Source: Chloroflexia bacterium (GTDB taxonomy: Bacteria; Chloroflexota; Chloroflexia; Thermomicrobiales; JALYUS01). From it: a stretch of DNA of 11,222 bases. A program made the translations under genes and the position numbers. Location of the stretch: assembly GCA_025928215.1 (NCBI GenBank), contig JAICJW010000118.1:1-11222 (forward strand), read 5' to 3'. The notes below the pieces were generated by a model. The model was not told where the DNA came from, searched no databases, and saw nothing but the letters and a program-made list of their open reading frames with translations. This document shows positions 4,067 to 11,222 of this stretch, in pieces. Each line of letters begins with the position of its first letter. The first letter of the stretch is position 1.

Positions 4067-6400
4067 ATGATAGCGCTTCATGGCCGTCGAACGTGGGTGC
4101 GATGGATCGCGGCAGCGTTCCTGATCGTTGGCCTCTCCTCCATGCAGACAGGGGCGGTCTCGGCGGATAGCCAGATCTTCCCGGAGACGGGCAAAACCGT
4201 CTCCGCCGCCTTCCTCGATTACTGGCGCAATAACGGTGGCCTCGCCATGTTCGGCTTGCCGATTACCGACGCGCAAAATGAGGTCAATCCCTCCGATGGC
4301 CAGACCTATCTGACGCAGTGGTTCGAGCGATTCCGCTTCGAGCTGCATGGCGATCAGGTGCAACTCGGCAATCTCGGGCGGGAGATGCGCGCCGAGGCGC
4401 TCGCCGTGGACCCCGATTTCCAGCGCGCGGATGTCATCAATAATGCCGCGCAGTCGCAGGATGAGCAGCGGTATTTCGATGCGACGGGGCACAATCTGCG
4501 CTTCCAGTTCCTCGACTACTGGAACGCAAACGGGGGATTGGCGCGCTTCGGCCTGCCAATCAGCGAGGAACATCAGGAGACCGATCCGGAGACGGGCACT
4601 GTCTACGTGATGCAATGGTTCGAGCGCGCGCGCCTGGAGTATCACCCGGAATCCGGCCAGGTACAACTCGGACGACTCGGCGCACAGAGCAAATCGTCGC
4701 ACAGTGGCGCGGCGTACGTGTGGAAAGTCGGCGCGGGGTTCAACGGCCTCGCCTACCCGCAAGGCATCGCGCTCGACGGTCAGGGCTTCGTCTACGTCAG
4801 CGATACCGATAACAACCGCATCCAGAAATATGACGGCAACGGGCGCTTCATCACCCGCTGGGGGACGACCGGCACCGGCATTGGGCAGTTTCGCCGCCCG
4901 AAGGGCATCGCCGCCGATGGTGCGGGCAATGTCTACGTCGTGGACGCGGACAACCATCGCATCCAGAAGTTCAACAACCTCGGCACCTTCACGCTCCAGT
5001 GGGGCGGGCAAGGGAGCGGCAACGGGCAATTCGGCTACCCGGAACGGATCGCCGTGGATAGCGCGGGGAATGTCTATGTCGCGGACACGGAGGCAAACCA
5101 GATCGACAAGTTCGATGGTAACGGCCAGTTCCTCCTGAAGTGGGGGGGCAAAGGGAGCGGCGACGGTCAGTTCGACCGGCCGGACGGCGTCGCCGTGGAC
5201 GGCTCCGGCACGATCTCCGTCGTGGATACCCATAATAACCGGATCGAGCGGTTCGATAGCGGCGGCCGATTCCTCCTCAAGTGGGGAGGAACGGGCGGTG
5301 GCCCGGAGGGAATCACGGCAGACGCGGCGGGCAACCTCTATGTTGGCGATACGAGCGGCCGCATGCAGAAATATGACACCGGCGGGGGACCCCTCGTCGC
5401 CTGGGGAAGCAACGGGCACAACGACGGGCAATTCGACGAACCGCACGATGTCGCCGTGGATGGGTCAGGGAACGTCTATGTCGCGGACCTATTCAATAGC
5501 CGTGTCGCGAAGTTCGATGGCAACGGTCAGTTACTCCTGATGTGGGGGGGCGGTTCCAACGCCGATGGGCAGTTCGATAACCCAACCGGCGCGGCGGTAG
5601 ATGCGGCGGGGAATCTCTACGTCGCCGATACATGGAACAACCGGGTGCAGAAGCTCGACGCGAGCGGCCGCTTTCTGCTCAAATGGGGCAGCGAGGGCAC
5701 GGGCGACGGGCAGTTCGAATCACCGACACGCCTCGCGGTTGACCGCGCAGGCAATGTCTATGTCGCTGATACGGCCAATAATCGGGTGCAGAAGTTCGAT
5801 GCCAATGGCCGCTTCCTGCTGAAGTGGGGCGGCAAAGGAACCGGAGACGGGCAATTCGCCTTCACTGGCGACGCGCCGGATGGGTTCGGCATCGCGGTGG
5901 ACGGCTCCGGCGCGGTCTACATTGCCGATACAAACAATAACCGAATCCAGAAGTTCGACCCAAATGGCCAGCTCATCCTCAAGTGGGGCGGGGCCGGCGG
6001 TGGCGACGGGCAATTCAACCGCCCCCTCGACATCGCCGCGGACGCCACGGGCAATCTCTATGTCGCGGACGGCATGAATCACCGCGTGCAGAAGTTCGAC
6101 CCGAACGGACAATTTCTCCTCAAATGGGGCGGCGAGGGTACGGGCAATGGGCAATTTCAGTACGCGTCCGGCATTACAGTAGACGGCACAGGGAATGTCT
6201 CCGTCGCGGATACCGGCGCCTCCTTCAGCCGCGTGCAGACGTTCGACGCGAGCGGCCGGTTCATCTTCGCCTGGGGCAGTTACGGGCGCGGGGATGGCCA
6301 GATGCGGGCCGTGCTCGCCGGTCTCGTGGCGGATGGCGCGGGCAACCTCTATCTCGCCGACAACCGCAACAACCGCATCGAGAAATTCCTCCTGCGGTGA
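4067..6400 (+). CDS. Secreted 12-repeat NHL beta-propeller protein with two DYW/NGGL modules
   Basis: A 777-residue protein; ATG 4067 has SD GGGGAGGG 7 nt upstream. Residues 1-33 form a Sec signal peptide (basic HGRRTW, hydrophobic core IAAAFLIVGL, cleavage expected after VSA). Residues about 37-105 and 136-206 are two copies of a module with (F)LDYWxxNGGLAxFGLPI, then QWFERxRxE and VQLGxLG; this module is common in exported Chloroflexota proteins. From about 220 to the end there are 12 NHL repeats of roughly 44-52 residues (pattern PxGIAVDxxGNVYVADTxNNRIQKFDxNGxFLLKWG), enough for two six-bladed propellers. Repeat 5 is short (GGPEGITADAAGN) and the last ends at blade strand IEKFLLR. Propellers of this type bind protein or sugar ligands; a catalytic role is not evident. 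No membrane anchor or sorting signal follows. It converges on the glycosidase gene, with 11 nt between the stops. Confidence 0.92.
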   Translation: MIALHGRRTWVRWIAAAFLIVGLSSMQTGAVSADSQIFPETGKTVSAAFLDYWRNNGGLAMFGLPITDAQNEVNPSDGQTYLTQWFERFRFELHGDQVQLGNLGREMRAEALAVDPDFQRADVINNAAQSQDEQRYFDATGHNLRFQFLDYWNANGGLARFGLPISEEHQETDPETGTVYVMQWFERARLEYHPESGQVQLGRLGAQSKSSHSGAAYVWKVGAGFNGLAYPQGIALDGQGFVYVSDTDNNRIQKYDGNGRFITRWGTTGTGIGQFRRPKGIAADGAGNVYVVDADNHRIQKFNNLGTFTLQWGGQGSGNGQFGYPERIAVDSAGNVYVADTEANQIDKFDGNGQFLLKWGGKGSGDGQFDRPDGVAVDGSGTISVVDTHNNRIERFDSGGRFLLKWGGTGGGPEGITADAAGNLYVGDTSGRMQKYDTGGGPLVAWGSNGHNDGQFDEPHDVAVDGSGNVYVADLFNSRVAKFDGNGQLLLMWGGGSNADGQFDNPTGAAVDAAGNLYVADTWNNRVQKLDASGRFLLKWGSEGTGDGQFESPTRLAVDRAGNVYVADTANNRVQKFDANGRFLLKWGGKGTGDGQFAFTGDAPDGFGIAVDGSGAVYIADTNNNRIQKFDPNGQLILKWGGAGGGDGQFNRPLDIAADATGNLYVADGMNHRVQKFDPNGQFLLKWGGEGTGNGQFQYASGITVDGTGNVSVADTGASFSRVQTFDASGRFIFAWGSYGRGDGQMRAVLAGLVADGAGNLYLADNRNNRIEKFLLR

Positions 6401-6411
6401 TCAGCGCATCG

Positions 6412-7452
6412 CTAACGAATCCCGGCCCTCTCTCGCATCGCTCTTCGTAGGGGTTGCGCGAGGTTTGATACCGCGGCATAGAGAGGAGTGACGGCATCAG
6501 GCTCTTTGCGCCATGCACTCGTCTCAAAGTCTTCAAAGAGCGTGACATGTTCCGGTAGCGGTGGGCCGCGAAAGACGCGATTGCCGATGACCCACCAGTT
6601 ATTCACCCTGATCGGCAGATCGCCCAGAGGCATCCGCACGTACCGCACGATTTCATCCCGGATCACGTCATCGGGATAGAAACGGGTCCGGGTTTGATAC
6701 AAGCCCGCTTCGGTGATGTAGATTGGCAGCGGCCCCAGGATGTTCGTCGTCTGCTGGTAAATCCGCCGCACTCTGTCCAGTGGGTTCTGCCCCTGATAAA
6801 AATAGTTGTGAATCGTGAGTCCCACTGATTCCTCAATCACGTCGGCGGGTATGGTCGCTTTGATCGCTCTGAGCAACTGGTCTAAATACGGATACTCGGT
6901 GGGTGAGCCTGGCCCCATTGGCGGGATCAGGATCAGCCCCCCGCGATCCCGTGTCGCTTGCACGACGGGCAGAAAAACGTCGCGAGTGAATCGTTCGGGT
7001 GAAAGAGATATTCCCCCGAATAGCTCCTGATCTATCTCATTCCCCACCTGAAAGATTGGCGTCTGCACTCCCCGATGCATCGCCAATTGTTCCTCGGTAA
7101 TCGAGCGGACATCATCGAAGTTGTTAAAGAACAATCGCGTAATCACACGCAGTCGCGCGTCCACCGCTTTCCCCAGATATTCCTCCGTCGGGAGAATAAT
7201 GGTCGCACTCGTCGCGGCCAGGGTTTGCATGTCGGCGATCTGCTGGTCCACGCGCTGCCCGCCGCCGCGATCGGGCGCGGCATGGAAACCGTGGACGTGG
7301 AACACGGTGGTGGATGCTTCATCACCCGATGCCGCGCTCGGGCGGAACGATGCCGCCGCGCAATTGAGGAGTCCGGCTACGGCCCCGGCGAAGGAACCTG
7401 ATACCAATGCACGGCGGGAAAATCGTTCGCCGCGCCCGTGAAGATCCACCAT
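6412..7452 (-). CDS. Secreted glycoside-hydrolase-like protein (TIM barrel, twin-arginine signal)
   Basis: From ATG 7452 the protein has 346 residues. A GTG at 7488 would add 12; neither start has a clear SD, and I prefer the ATG because it places the twin arginines (SRRALVSG, R13-R14) at a usual distance from the N-terminus. A hydrophobic stretch, GSFAGAVAGLL, follows. Clan-A-type glycosidase features are visible: FQVGNEID with the likely acid/base Glu139 and PIYITEAG with the likely nucleophile Glu248, about 109 residues apart. NNWWVIG lies late in the barrel. It probably cleaves a polysaccharide outside the membrane; the exact GH family cannot be told by eye. It begins 49 nt after the kinase stop (13 nt if the GTG is used), so the two are probably one transcript. 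LLNC after the signal is not a canonical lipobox. Confidence 0.72.
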   Translation of the reverse strand: MVDLHGRGERFSRRALVSGSFAGAVAGLLNCAAASFRPSAASGDEASTTVFHVHGFHAAPDRGGGQRVDQQIADMQTLAATSATIILPTEEYLGKAVDARLRVITRLFFNNFDDVRSITEEQLAMHRGVQTPIFQVGNEIDQELFGGISLSPERFTRDVFLPVVQATRDRGGLILIPPMGPGSPTEYPYLDQLLRAIKATIPADVIEESVGLTIHNYFYQGQNPLDRVRRIYQQTTNILGPLPIYITEAGLYQTRTRFYPDDVIRDEIVRYVRMPLGDLPIRVNNWWVIGNRVFRGPPLPEHVTLFEDFETSAWRKEPDAVTPLYAAVSNLAQPLRRAMRERAGIR

Positions 7453-7501
7453 TTTCTCACACCGATCACTGCCCCGGAACGAGCGCACAGCGATACGACA
7501 T

Positions 7502-9484
7502 CTAACACGTCCCCGGCACGCAGGTCGGGGCCTTCGGTTGCGCGGCGGGCGCCGGTTGCTGGGCCGGTTGCGGCTGCGAGACCGGGGCCGCCGTGGCGCG
7601 TGGCGCGCTAACGGGAACAGGCGTCGGCACAGGCGCCTTCACCTGGAAAGCCGATTGATTCGGCAGGAGCGCGCCGCCGTGACGCACCTCGATCCGGTAG
7701 GTGCCCACCCCCGGCTTGCCGAGCGAGGCGAAGACGAAGCCGCCTGTTTTTTGCAGCGTCACGGTTTGCGGCGATTGCGCGGCGTCGTTCGCGATCAGCG
7801 TGATGTCGAACGTATCCACACCGGGGCGCGCGCCATCATAATTGATGAACGCGAAGACTTCCTGCCCGGTCGTGAACGTGTCAACGGCATCGGCGGGTGA
7901 CAGGGTTTCCAGATCACCCCGGTCGGTCGTACCAACGCCGAAAACGCCGAGGCTGGGGGCCGGCGTGGCAGTTGGCGGCACGTCCGTCGCGGTCGGCGGC
8001 ACGGCGGTCGCGGTTGGTGCAACGGTCGGCTGAGGGGTCGGCGCGATGGTTGCCGTCGGCGCGCTCGCCGTTGGCGTGATAATCGCGGAAACTGCCGCGC
8101 TATCCAGCGTCAATGCTCCCACTGCCGGTCCGGGCGCCGTGGCAGTCGCGAGGCCGCCCCCCCGCCCGCCACTCAGGCGGAATGCGCTGACGGTCCCGCC
8201 AATAATCAGGATCACGAGCAACGCGCCGACAAGCGCGGCACGCGTGCCGCGCGAGCGCCGCGCGACCGTTCCAGGAATGACGCTGGCAGCGACATCGCCC
8301 GGCCGCGCGGCTGGGAATGATCGGTCATGCGGGGGAAGCGGGGGGGCCGCGGCGGGCACCGGACGCCGTTCGCTCGTCGGCGTCTCCTCCCCGCGCGCAG
8401 CCTCGGCGGGCAGCGTGTGCTCCGCCGTTGCCGCCGCGATCTCGCGCTCCGGCGCGATGAAAGGGGCGAGCGGTGGCGCGGCGGATTGCGTGGCCGGCGG
8501 ATCGGGCAAGGCGACTGGGCCATCGGGCGTCGGACGCGATGGCACCGCAATCGGACGGACAGGGATTGCGGTCTCCACGGGTGGCGCGACGGCATCCTCC
8601 GCATCTTGCACCGTGGGTGGGGGCGGTGCGGGCGCGATGGGCACGGCGAGATCGAGGTCGAGAATCTGCTCGATCCGCCGGATTGCCTCCGCGACATCCG
8701 CCATCTCCCGATAGCGATCATCCGGCATGGTCGCCGTCATCCGCCCGATCAGCGCCGCGACCGGCTGCGGGAGCGTGGCGAGGAAATCCGCGATGTCCTG
8801 CTCCCGCAACCGTTTATACGGTTGCCCGTGCAACATCTCAAAGAGGACGAGGCCCGTGCTGTATTGGTCCGAGGTCGGGCGCACGTAGCCGGTCTGCTGT
8901 GCCTGCTCGGGGCTCATATAGAGCGGTGTGCCGGGATGGCCAACGAAGGCATATGTCCGGGCGGAAAGATGATCGAGTTGCGCGATGCCGAAATCACCTA
9001 CCTGCGCGCGCCCGTCCGTCGCCATGAAGATATTGGCCGGTTTAATGTCGCGGTGAACGATGCCGGCATTATGCGCCGCCTGCAAGCCACGCGCGATGTC
9101 CGCGGTGAGCCGGAGCGCATCCGCCAATGGGAACGGCCCACCGGCGGCGAGCCGTTCCCCGATCGTCCCGCCGGGAACATAGAGGAGGACGAGATGCAGC
9201 GAGCGATCATCGTCCTCGATCAGATCGTACACGGTGACGAGGTTAGCATGGCTACCGACGCGCGCGCCCGCCTCCGCCTCGCGAATGAACCGGTCCTCGA
9301 GTTGGCGGAAATGGCCGAGGTCAGTCTGCGCCAGCGATCGTTTGAGGGTCTTGATCGCGACGGTGCGCTTCAGGCGCGTGTCGAAGGCCCGCACGACGCG
9401 CCCGAACGCGCCCTCACCGATGATCGCTTCGCTGCGATAGCGGCCCAAAAGCACTGTGGGTGATGCGTCTCTCATCTCGCCCAC
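7502..9484 (-). CDS. Transmembrane PknB-type serine/threonine protein kinase
   Basis: A 660-residue protein. GTG 9484 has SD AGAGG 6 nt upstream, so it is preferred over ATG 9475. The kinase domain (about 15-275) is complete: glycine loop GEGAFG (23-28), Lys45 in AIK, HRDIKPAN (144-151, catalytic Asp146), DFG (164-166) and SPE (191-193). A Pro/Ala-rich juxtamembrane segment (about 283-400) leads to a basic stop-transfer-like RRSRGTR and one membrane helix (about 416-432, ALVGALLVILIIGGTV). Outside is a Thr/Pro linker with PTATAVPPTAT, then a small beta-rich domain (about 512-618) containing FTTGQEVFAFINYD and GTYRIEVRHGGALL. The tail is Pro/Ala/Gln-rich and ends CVPGTC. There are no PASTA repeats. 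It lies between two exported glycosidases, which suggests, without proving it, sensing of an extracellular polymer. Kinase call firm; ligand and targets unknown. Confidence 0.95.
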   Translation of the reverse strand: MGEMRDASPTVLLGRYRSEAIIGEGAFGRVVRAFDTRLKRTVAIKTLKRSLAQTDLGHFRQLEDRFIREAEAGARVGSHANLVTVYDLIEDDDRSLHLVLLYVPGGTIGERLAAGGPFPLADALRLTADIARGLQAAHNAGIVHRDIKPANIFMATDGRAQVGDFGIAQLDHLSARTYAFVGHPGTPLYMSPEQAQQTGYVRPTSDQYSTGLVLFEMLHGQPYKRLREQDIADFLATLPQPVAALIGRMTATMPDDRYREMADVAEAIRRIEQILDLDLAVPIAPAPPPPTVQDAEDAVAPPVETAIPVRPIAVPSRPTPDGPVALPDPPATQSAAPPLAPFIAPEREIAAATAEHTLPAEAARGEETPTSERRPVPAAAPPLPPHDRSFPAARPGDVAASVIPGTVARRSRGTRAALVGALLVILIIGGTVSAFRLSGGRGGGLATATAPGPAVGALTLDSAAVSAIITPTASAPTATIAPTPQPTVAPTATAVPPTATDVPPTATPAPSLGVFGVGTTDRGDLETLSPADAVDTFTTGQEVFAFINYDGARPGVDTFDITLIANDAAQSPQTVTLQKTGGFVFASLGKPGVGTYRIEVRHGGALLPNQSAFQVKAPVPTPVPVSAPRATAAPVSQPQPAQQPAPAAQPKAPTCVPGTC

Positions 9485-9531
9485 CGGCTACCTCTTTTGC
9501 CCCAACCATCCATTGTCCCATGCCTCGTGGC

Positions 9532-9560
9532 ATCGTACCGAATCGTTCATGGTGCCGCAA
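9532..9560 (-). promoter_or_regulatory. Possible promoter for the kinase-glycosidase pair
   Basis: On the minus strand: TTGCGG (9555-9560) as -35, a 17-nt spacer and TACGAT (9532-9537) as -10. Matches to consensus are 3/6 and 4/6, so it is only a candidate. It sits in the 109-nt gap upstream of the kinase, leaving a leader of about 40 nt. Confidence 0.35.
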
Positions 9561-9593
9561 TCCCCTTCATCTGGCCTACGGCCCGCGCCGCCG

Positions 9594-11222
9594 CTAACGA
9601 AGGAAGACCACGGAGGCAACGATGCCATCGACGTCTCCGGCGTGCGCACTTTGATTGCGGGCCTGGAAGTCGAACTCTTTCCCGCCGTGCGTGACGATCC
9701 AGAGTTTGCCGGTGCGCGGCGCCCCGGCCAGATCGTCCCGCGGGACGTAGGCAAAGTTCAGAAGCTTGCCTGATTCCCCACCGACGGCGGTGTCCTGAAC
9801 GGCGCCGTCCGTGTACGCGTAGATGGTACTCTGCGCGTGAATCTGTTTGACCGCATTGACAATGGTATCGGGTGGCCCCGTCTGGTCGAAGAGATCAATG
9901 AAGAAGAGGACGCCGTCCGGCCCGTCGAGTTCGAGCAGATTCTGCGCGGTGCCGGGGAGTTGTGTCGCCTTCCAGCCCCCCGGATATTGCAAGCGAAGTT
10001 GCTGCTGGGGATCGGTCCAGGTAGCGACCGCGCTACCGATGTTCGTCGTCACCGGATTAGGAGATGGCGCGATGCTCGACGTGGATGGAGACGAATTCGC
10101 ACCGGGCGATGCGGATGGCGAAGCGCCGGTCGCGCTGGATGACGTGGAGGCGGACCCGCCGGAGCCGGGAGGATTCCCTCCCCCGCCAGACGCCGCGCTG
10201 GACGAGGCCCCGAACGTCGCCGACGATGATCCATAGGCCTTCTTCGAATGCTCGATGTATACGGGATCATCGCCGATATTGACATGGATCTGCCCGCCAC
10301 TGACATCAGTTGGCACGGGTTGCCCGGTGAGATCGTACGCCTGCGCCTCGCGCGATTCCGTCGCCAGGGTCGTGCCGCCGCCACCCCAGACGACATCCAC
10401 GACCGTCCCCGCCCGATTGAAGCGGTAGGCGATGCCGCCATCGCCGCGATCTACCAACCCCATCGGCAACGCACCGGCAAGGTGCGCCGCCATCTGCTGA
10501 TAGGCGATGTACGACGGCTTCGGCGTTTGCCAATCGCTCTGCACGAGGCCGAAATGCGCCTCGGGACCGTCCGGTGCTTCGAGGGCCGTGTACATTCCTG
10601 GCGCCCGCGCACTCGCTGTCGCGCCATCATCGCGGAAGTCGTACCACATCACCTGGTCAATGTTGAGGTCCGGGAAGCCGAGCATGGAGACGAGTTGCTT
10701 GACCATGTAACTTCCCTGCGCCCCGCCGACCGCGTTCCCACCGAAACTCGGATCCGCGCTGGACCAGCCGAACTCGGTGAGGCGGACCGGCTTCCCGCCA
10801 CTCTGCTGCTGATGATCGCGCAGATGGGGCAGATCGAGTTTCTGGAACAGCCCGTTGTCGAAATTGTCCTTGCCGACGTAGGGATGGAACCCGAAGGAAT
10901 CGGAAAATTTCTGGCCACCCGCCGCGATGATCTGGTCACACCCCGCGTAATCGAGTTTCGAGCACGCACCGGCGGAGACTTGTGCTGTGGGATCTATTCC
11001 CTTGATCGTCTCGTACGTCTCCTGCAGGAGCGCGACGTACTGCTGCGGCGAACCGGCCCAGAAGCCCGAATCATCCGGCTCGTTCCAGACCTCCCAGGTG
11101 TGGATGTCGTTCTTGTAGCGGTTGACGAGCGCGGTGATGAAATTTTTCCACCGGCCCGGATCGGGTGGGTTGAAATCCGCCTGCCCGACCTGGCATTGCA
11201 CATTGTTGTACGCCAGTTGCCC
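9594..11222 (-). CDS. Secreted glycoside hydrolase with Ser-rich linker and PsbP-like C-terminal domain (5' end outside window)
   Basis: The frame is open to the right window edge, so the N-terminus is missing; 542 residues are visible. The GTG at 11201 is in frame, but sensible sequence (GQLAYNN) precedes it, so it is not the start. Numbered from the window edge, the barrel shows TWEVWNEPD with the acid/base Glu48, GFHPYVG, and VRLTEFGWSS with the nucleophile Glu150, 102 residues apart, as in clan GH-A enzymes. VMWYDFRDDG and a beta-rich part (about 262-325, RFNRAGTVVDVVWGG) follow. A Ser/Gly/Pro linker rich in ASSSA and SPS leads to a last domain of about 145 residues (YPGGWKATQLPG, VLFFIDLFDQ, GKLWIVTHGGKEFDFQA), which resembles PsbP-like ligand-binding domains. 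The enzyme probably acts on an extracellular polysaccharide; its family and substrate are undetermined. Confidence 0.85.
   Translation of the reverse strand, partial: GQLAYNNVQCQVGQADFNPPDPGRWKNFITALVNRYKNDIHTWEVWNEPDDSGFWAGSPQQYVALLQETYETIKGIDPTAQVSAGACSKLDYAGCDQIIAAGGQKFSDSFGFHPYVGKDNFDNGLFQKLDLPHLRDHQQQSGGKPVRLTEFGWSSADPSFGGNAVGGAQGSYMVKQLVSMLGFPDLNIDQVMWYDFRDDGATASARAPGMYTALEAPDGPEAHFGLVQSDWQTPKPSYIAYQQMAAHLAGALPMGLVDRGDGGIAYRFNRAGTVVDVVWGGGGTTLATESREAQAYDLTGQPVPTDVSGGQIHVNIGDDPVYIEHSKKAYGSSSATFGASSSAASGGGGNPPGSGGSASTSSSATGASPSASPGANSSPSTSSIAPSPNPVTTNIGSAVATWTDPQQQLRLQYPGGWKATQLPGTAQNLLELDGPDGVLFFIDLFDQTGPPDTIVNAVKQIHAQSTIYAYTDGAVQDTAVGGESGKLLNFAYVPRDDLAGAPRTGKLWIVTHGGKEFDFQARNQSAHAGDVDGIVASVVFLR

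Noticed and set aside
3980..5446. Long open frame of 488 codons on the minus strand, opposite the NHL gene
   Set aside because: It mirrors the repeated, GC-rich NHL codons (repeating antisense phrases such as AVHGDA), has no domain sense, and the plus-strand gene is unambiguous.
6401..6411. Bidirectional terminator between the converging NHL and glycosidase genes
   Set aside because: Only 11 nt separate the stops and no stem-loop is visible there; termination must occur inside or beyond the opposite gene.
7320..7380. Lipoprotein signal (LLNC) in the second glycosidase
   Set aside because: Asn directly before Cys does not fit the lipobox; the twin-arginine pattern explains the segment better.
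8327..9463. Open frame of 378 codons on the plus strand, opposite the kinase
   Set aside because: The Arg-rich composition is typical of antisense to GC-rich genes; the minus-strand kinase motifs are complete.
9520..9533. Hairpin ATGCC-TCGT-GGCAT upstream of the kinase as a terminator
   Set aside because: The stem is only 5 bp, with no T run on either strand.

Overview
The window is GC-rich bacterial DNA, most likely from a Chloroflexota chromosome (Thermomicrobia-like). This is an inference from three features: long Pro/Thr linkers of the PTATAVPPTAT type in secreted and membrane proteins, a repeated FLDYWxxNGGLAxFGLPI module fused to NHL repeats, and clustered secreted glycosidases beside a transmembrane Ser/Thr kinase. 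No RNA gene, CRISPR array, recognisable transposase or phage gene is visible.

Positions 1-3262 (+ strand) hold a well-known three-gene set: a circularly permuted ATP-grasp amidoligase (3' part only), an alpha-E (DUF403) protein and a transglutaminase-like cysteine peptidase. The last two overlap by 4 nt. Such sets are thought to make and process a peptide or amide-linked product; the substrate is unknown. Between the first two genes sits a foreign-looking small gene for an S23/IVP-type four-helix-bundle protein (641-1039). It lies in the interior of a large inverted repeat whose arms are each four tandem heptamers (GGACTGA type, 600-627; reverse complement, 1043-1070). Two related heptamer elements lie inside the alpha-E coding sequence, both in frame: one with a near-complete 4+4 heptad hairpin (1917-1990) and one with a decayed left arm (1672-1726). 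I read these as one family of small palindromic elements, one copy of which carries the four-helix-bundle gene. This is the most interesting feature of the window.

Positions 3263-4066 are an intergenic region. It contains, on the minus strand, a decayed gene for a small secreted protein with a fibronectin-III-like domain and Pro-rich tail (3335-3864, two +1 frameshifts). It also holds a good sigma-70-type promoter with nearby palindromes that drives the next gene. Positions 4067-6400 (+) encode a 777-residue secreted protein with two copies of the DYW/NGGL module and 12 NHL repeats, probably two six-bladed propellers.

Positions 6412-11222 are read leftward: a secreted clan-A-type glycosidase with a Ser-rich linker and PsbP-like domain (5' end outside the window), then a transmembrane PknB-type Ser/Thr kinase, then a second glycosidase-like protein with a twin-arginine signal. 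The kinase and second glycosidase are closely spaced and probably co-transcribed. The second glycosidase and the NHL gene converge with only 11 nt between their stop codons.
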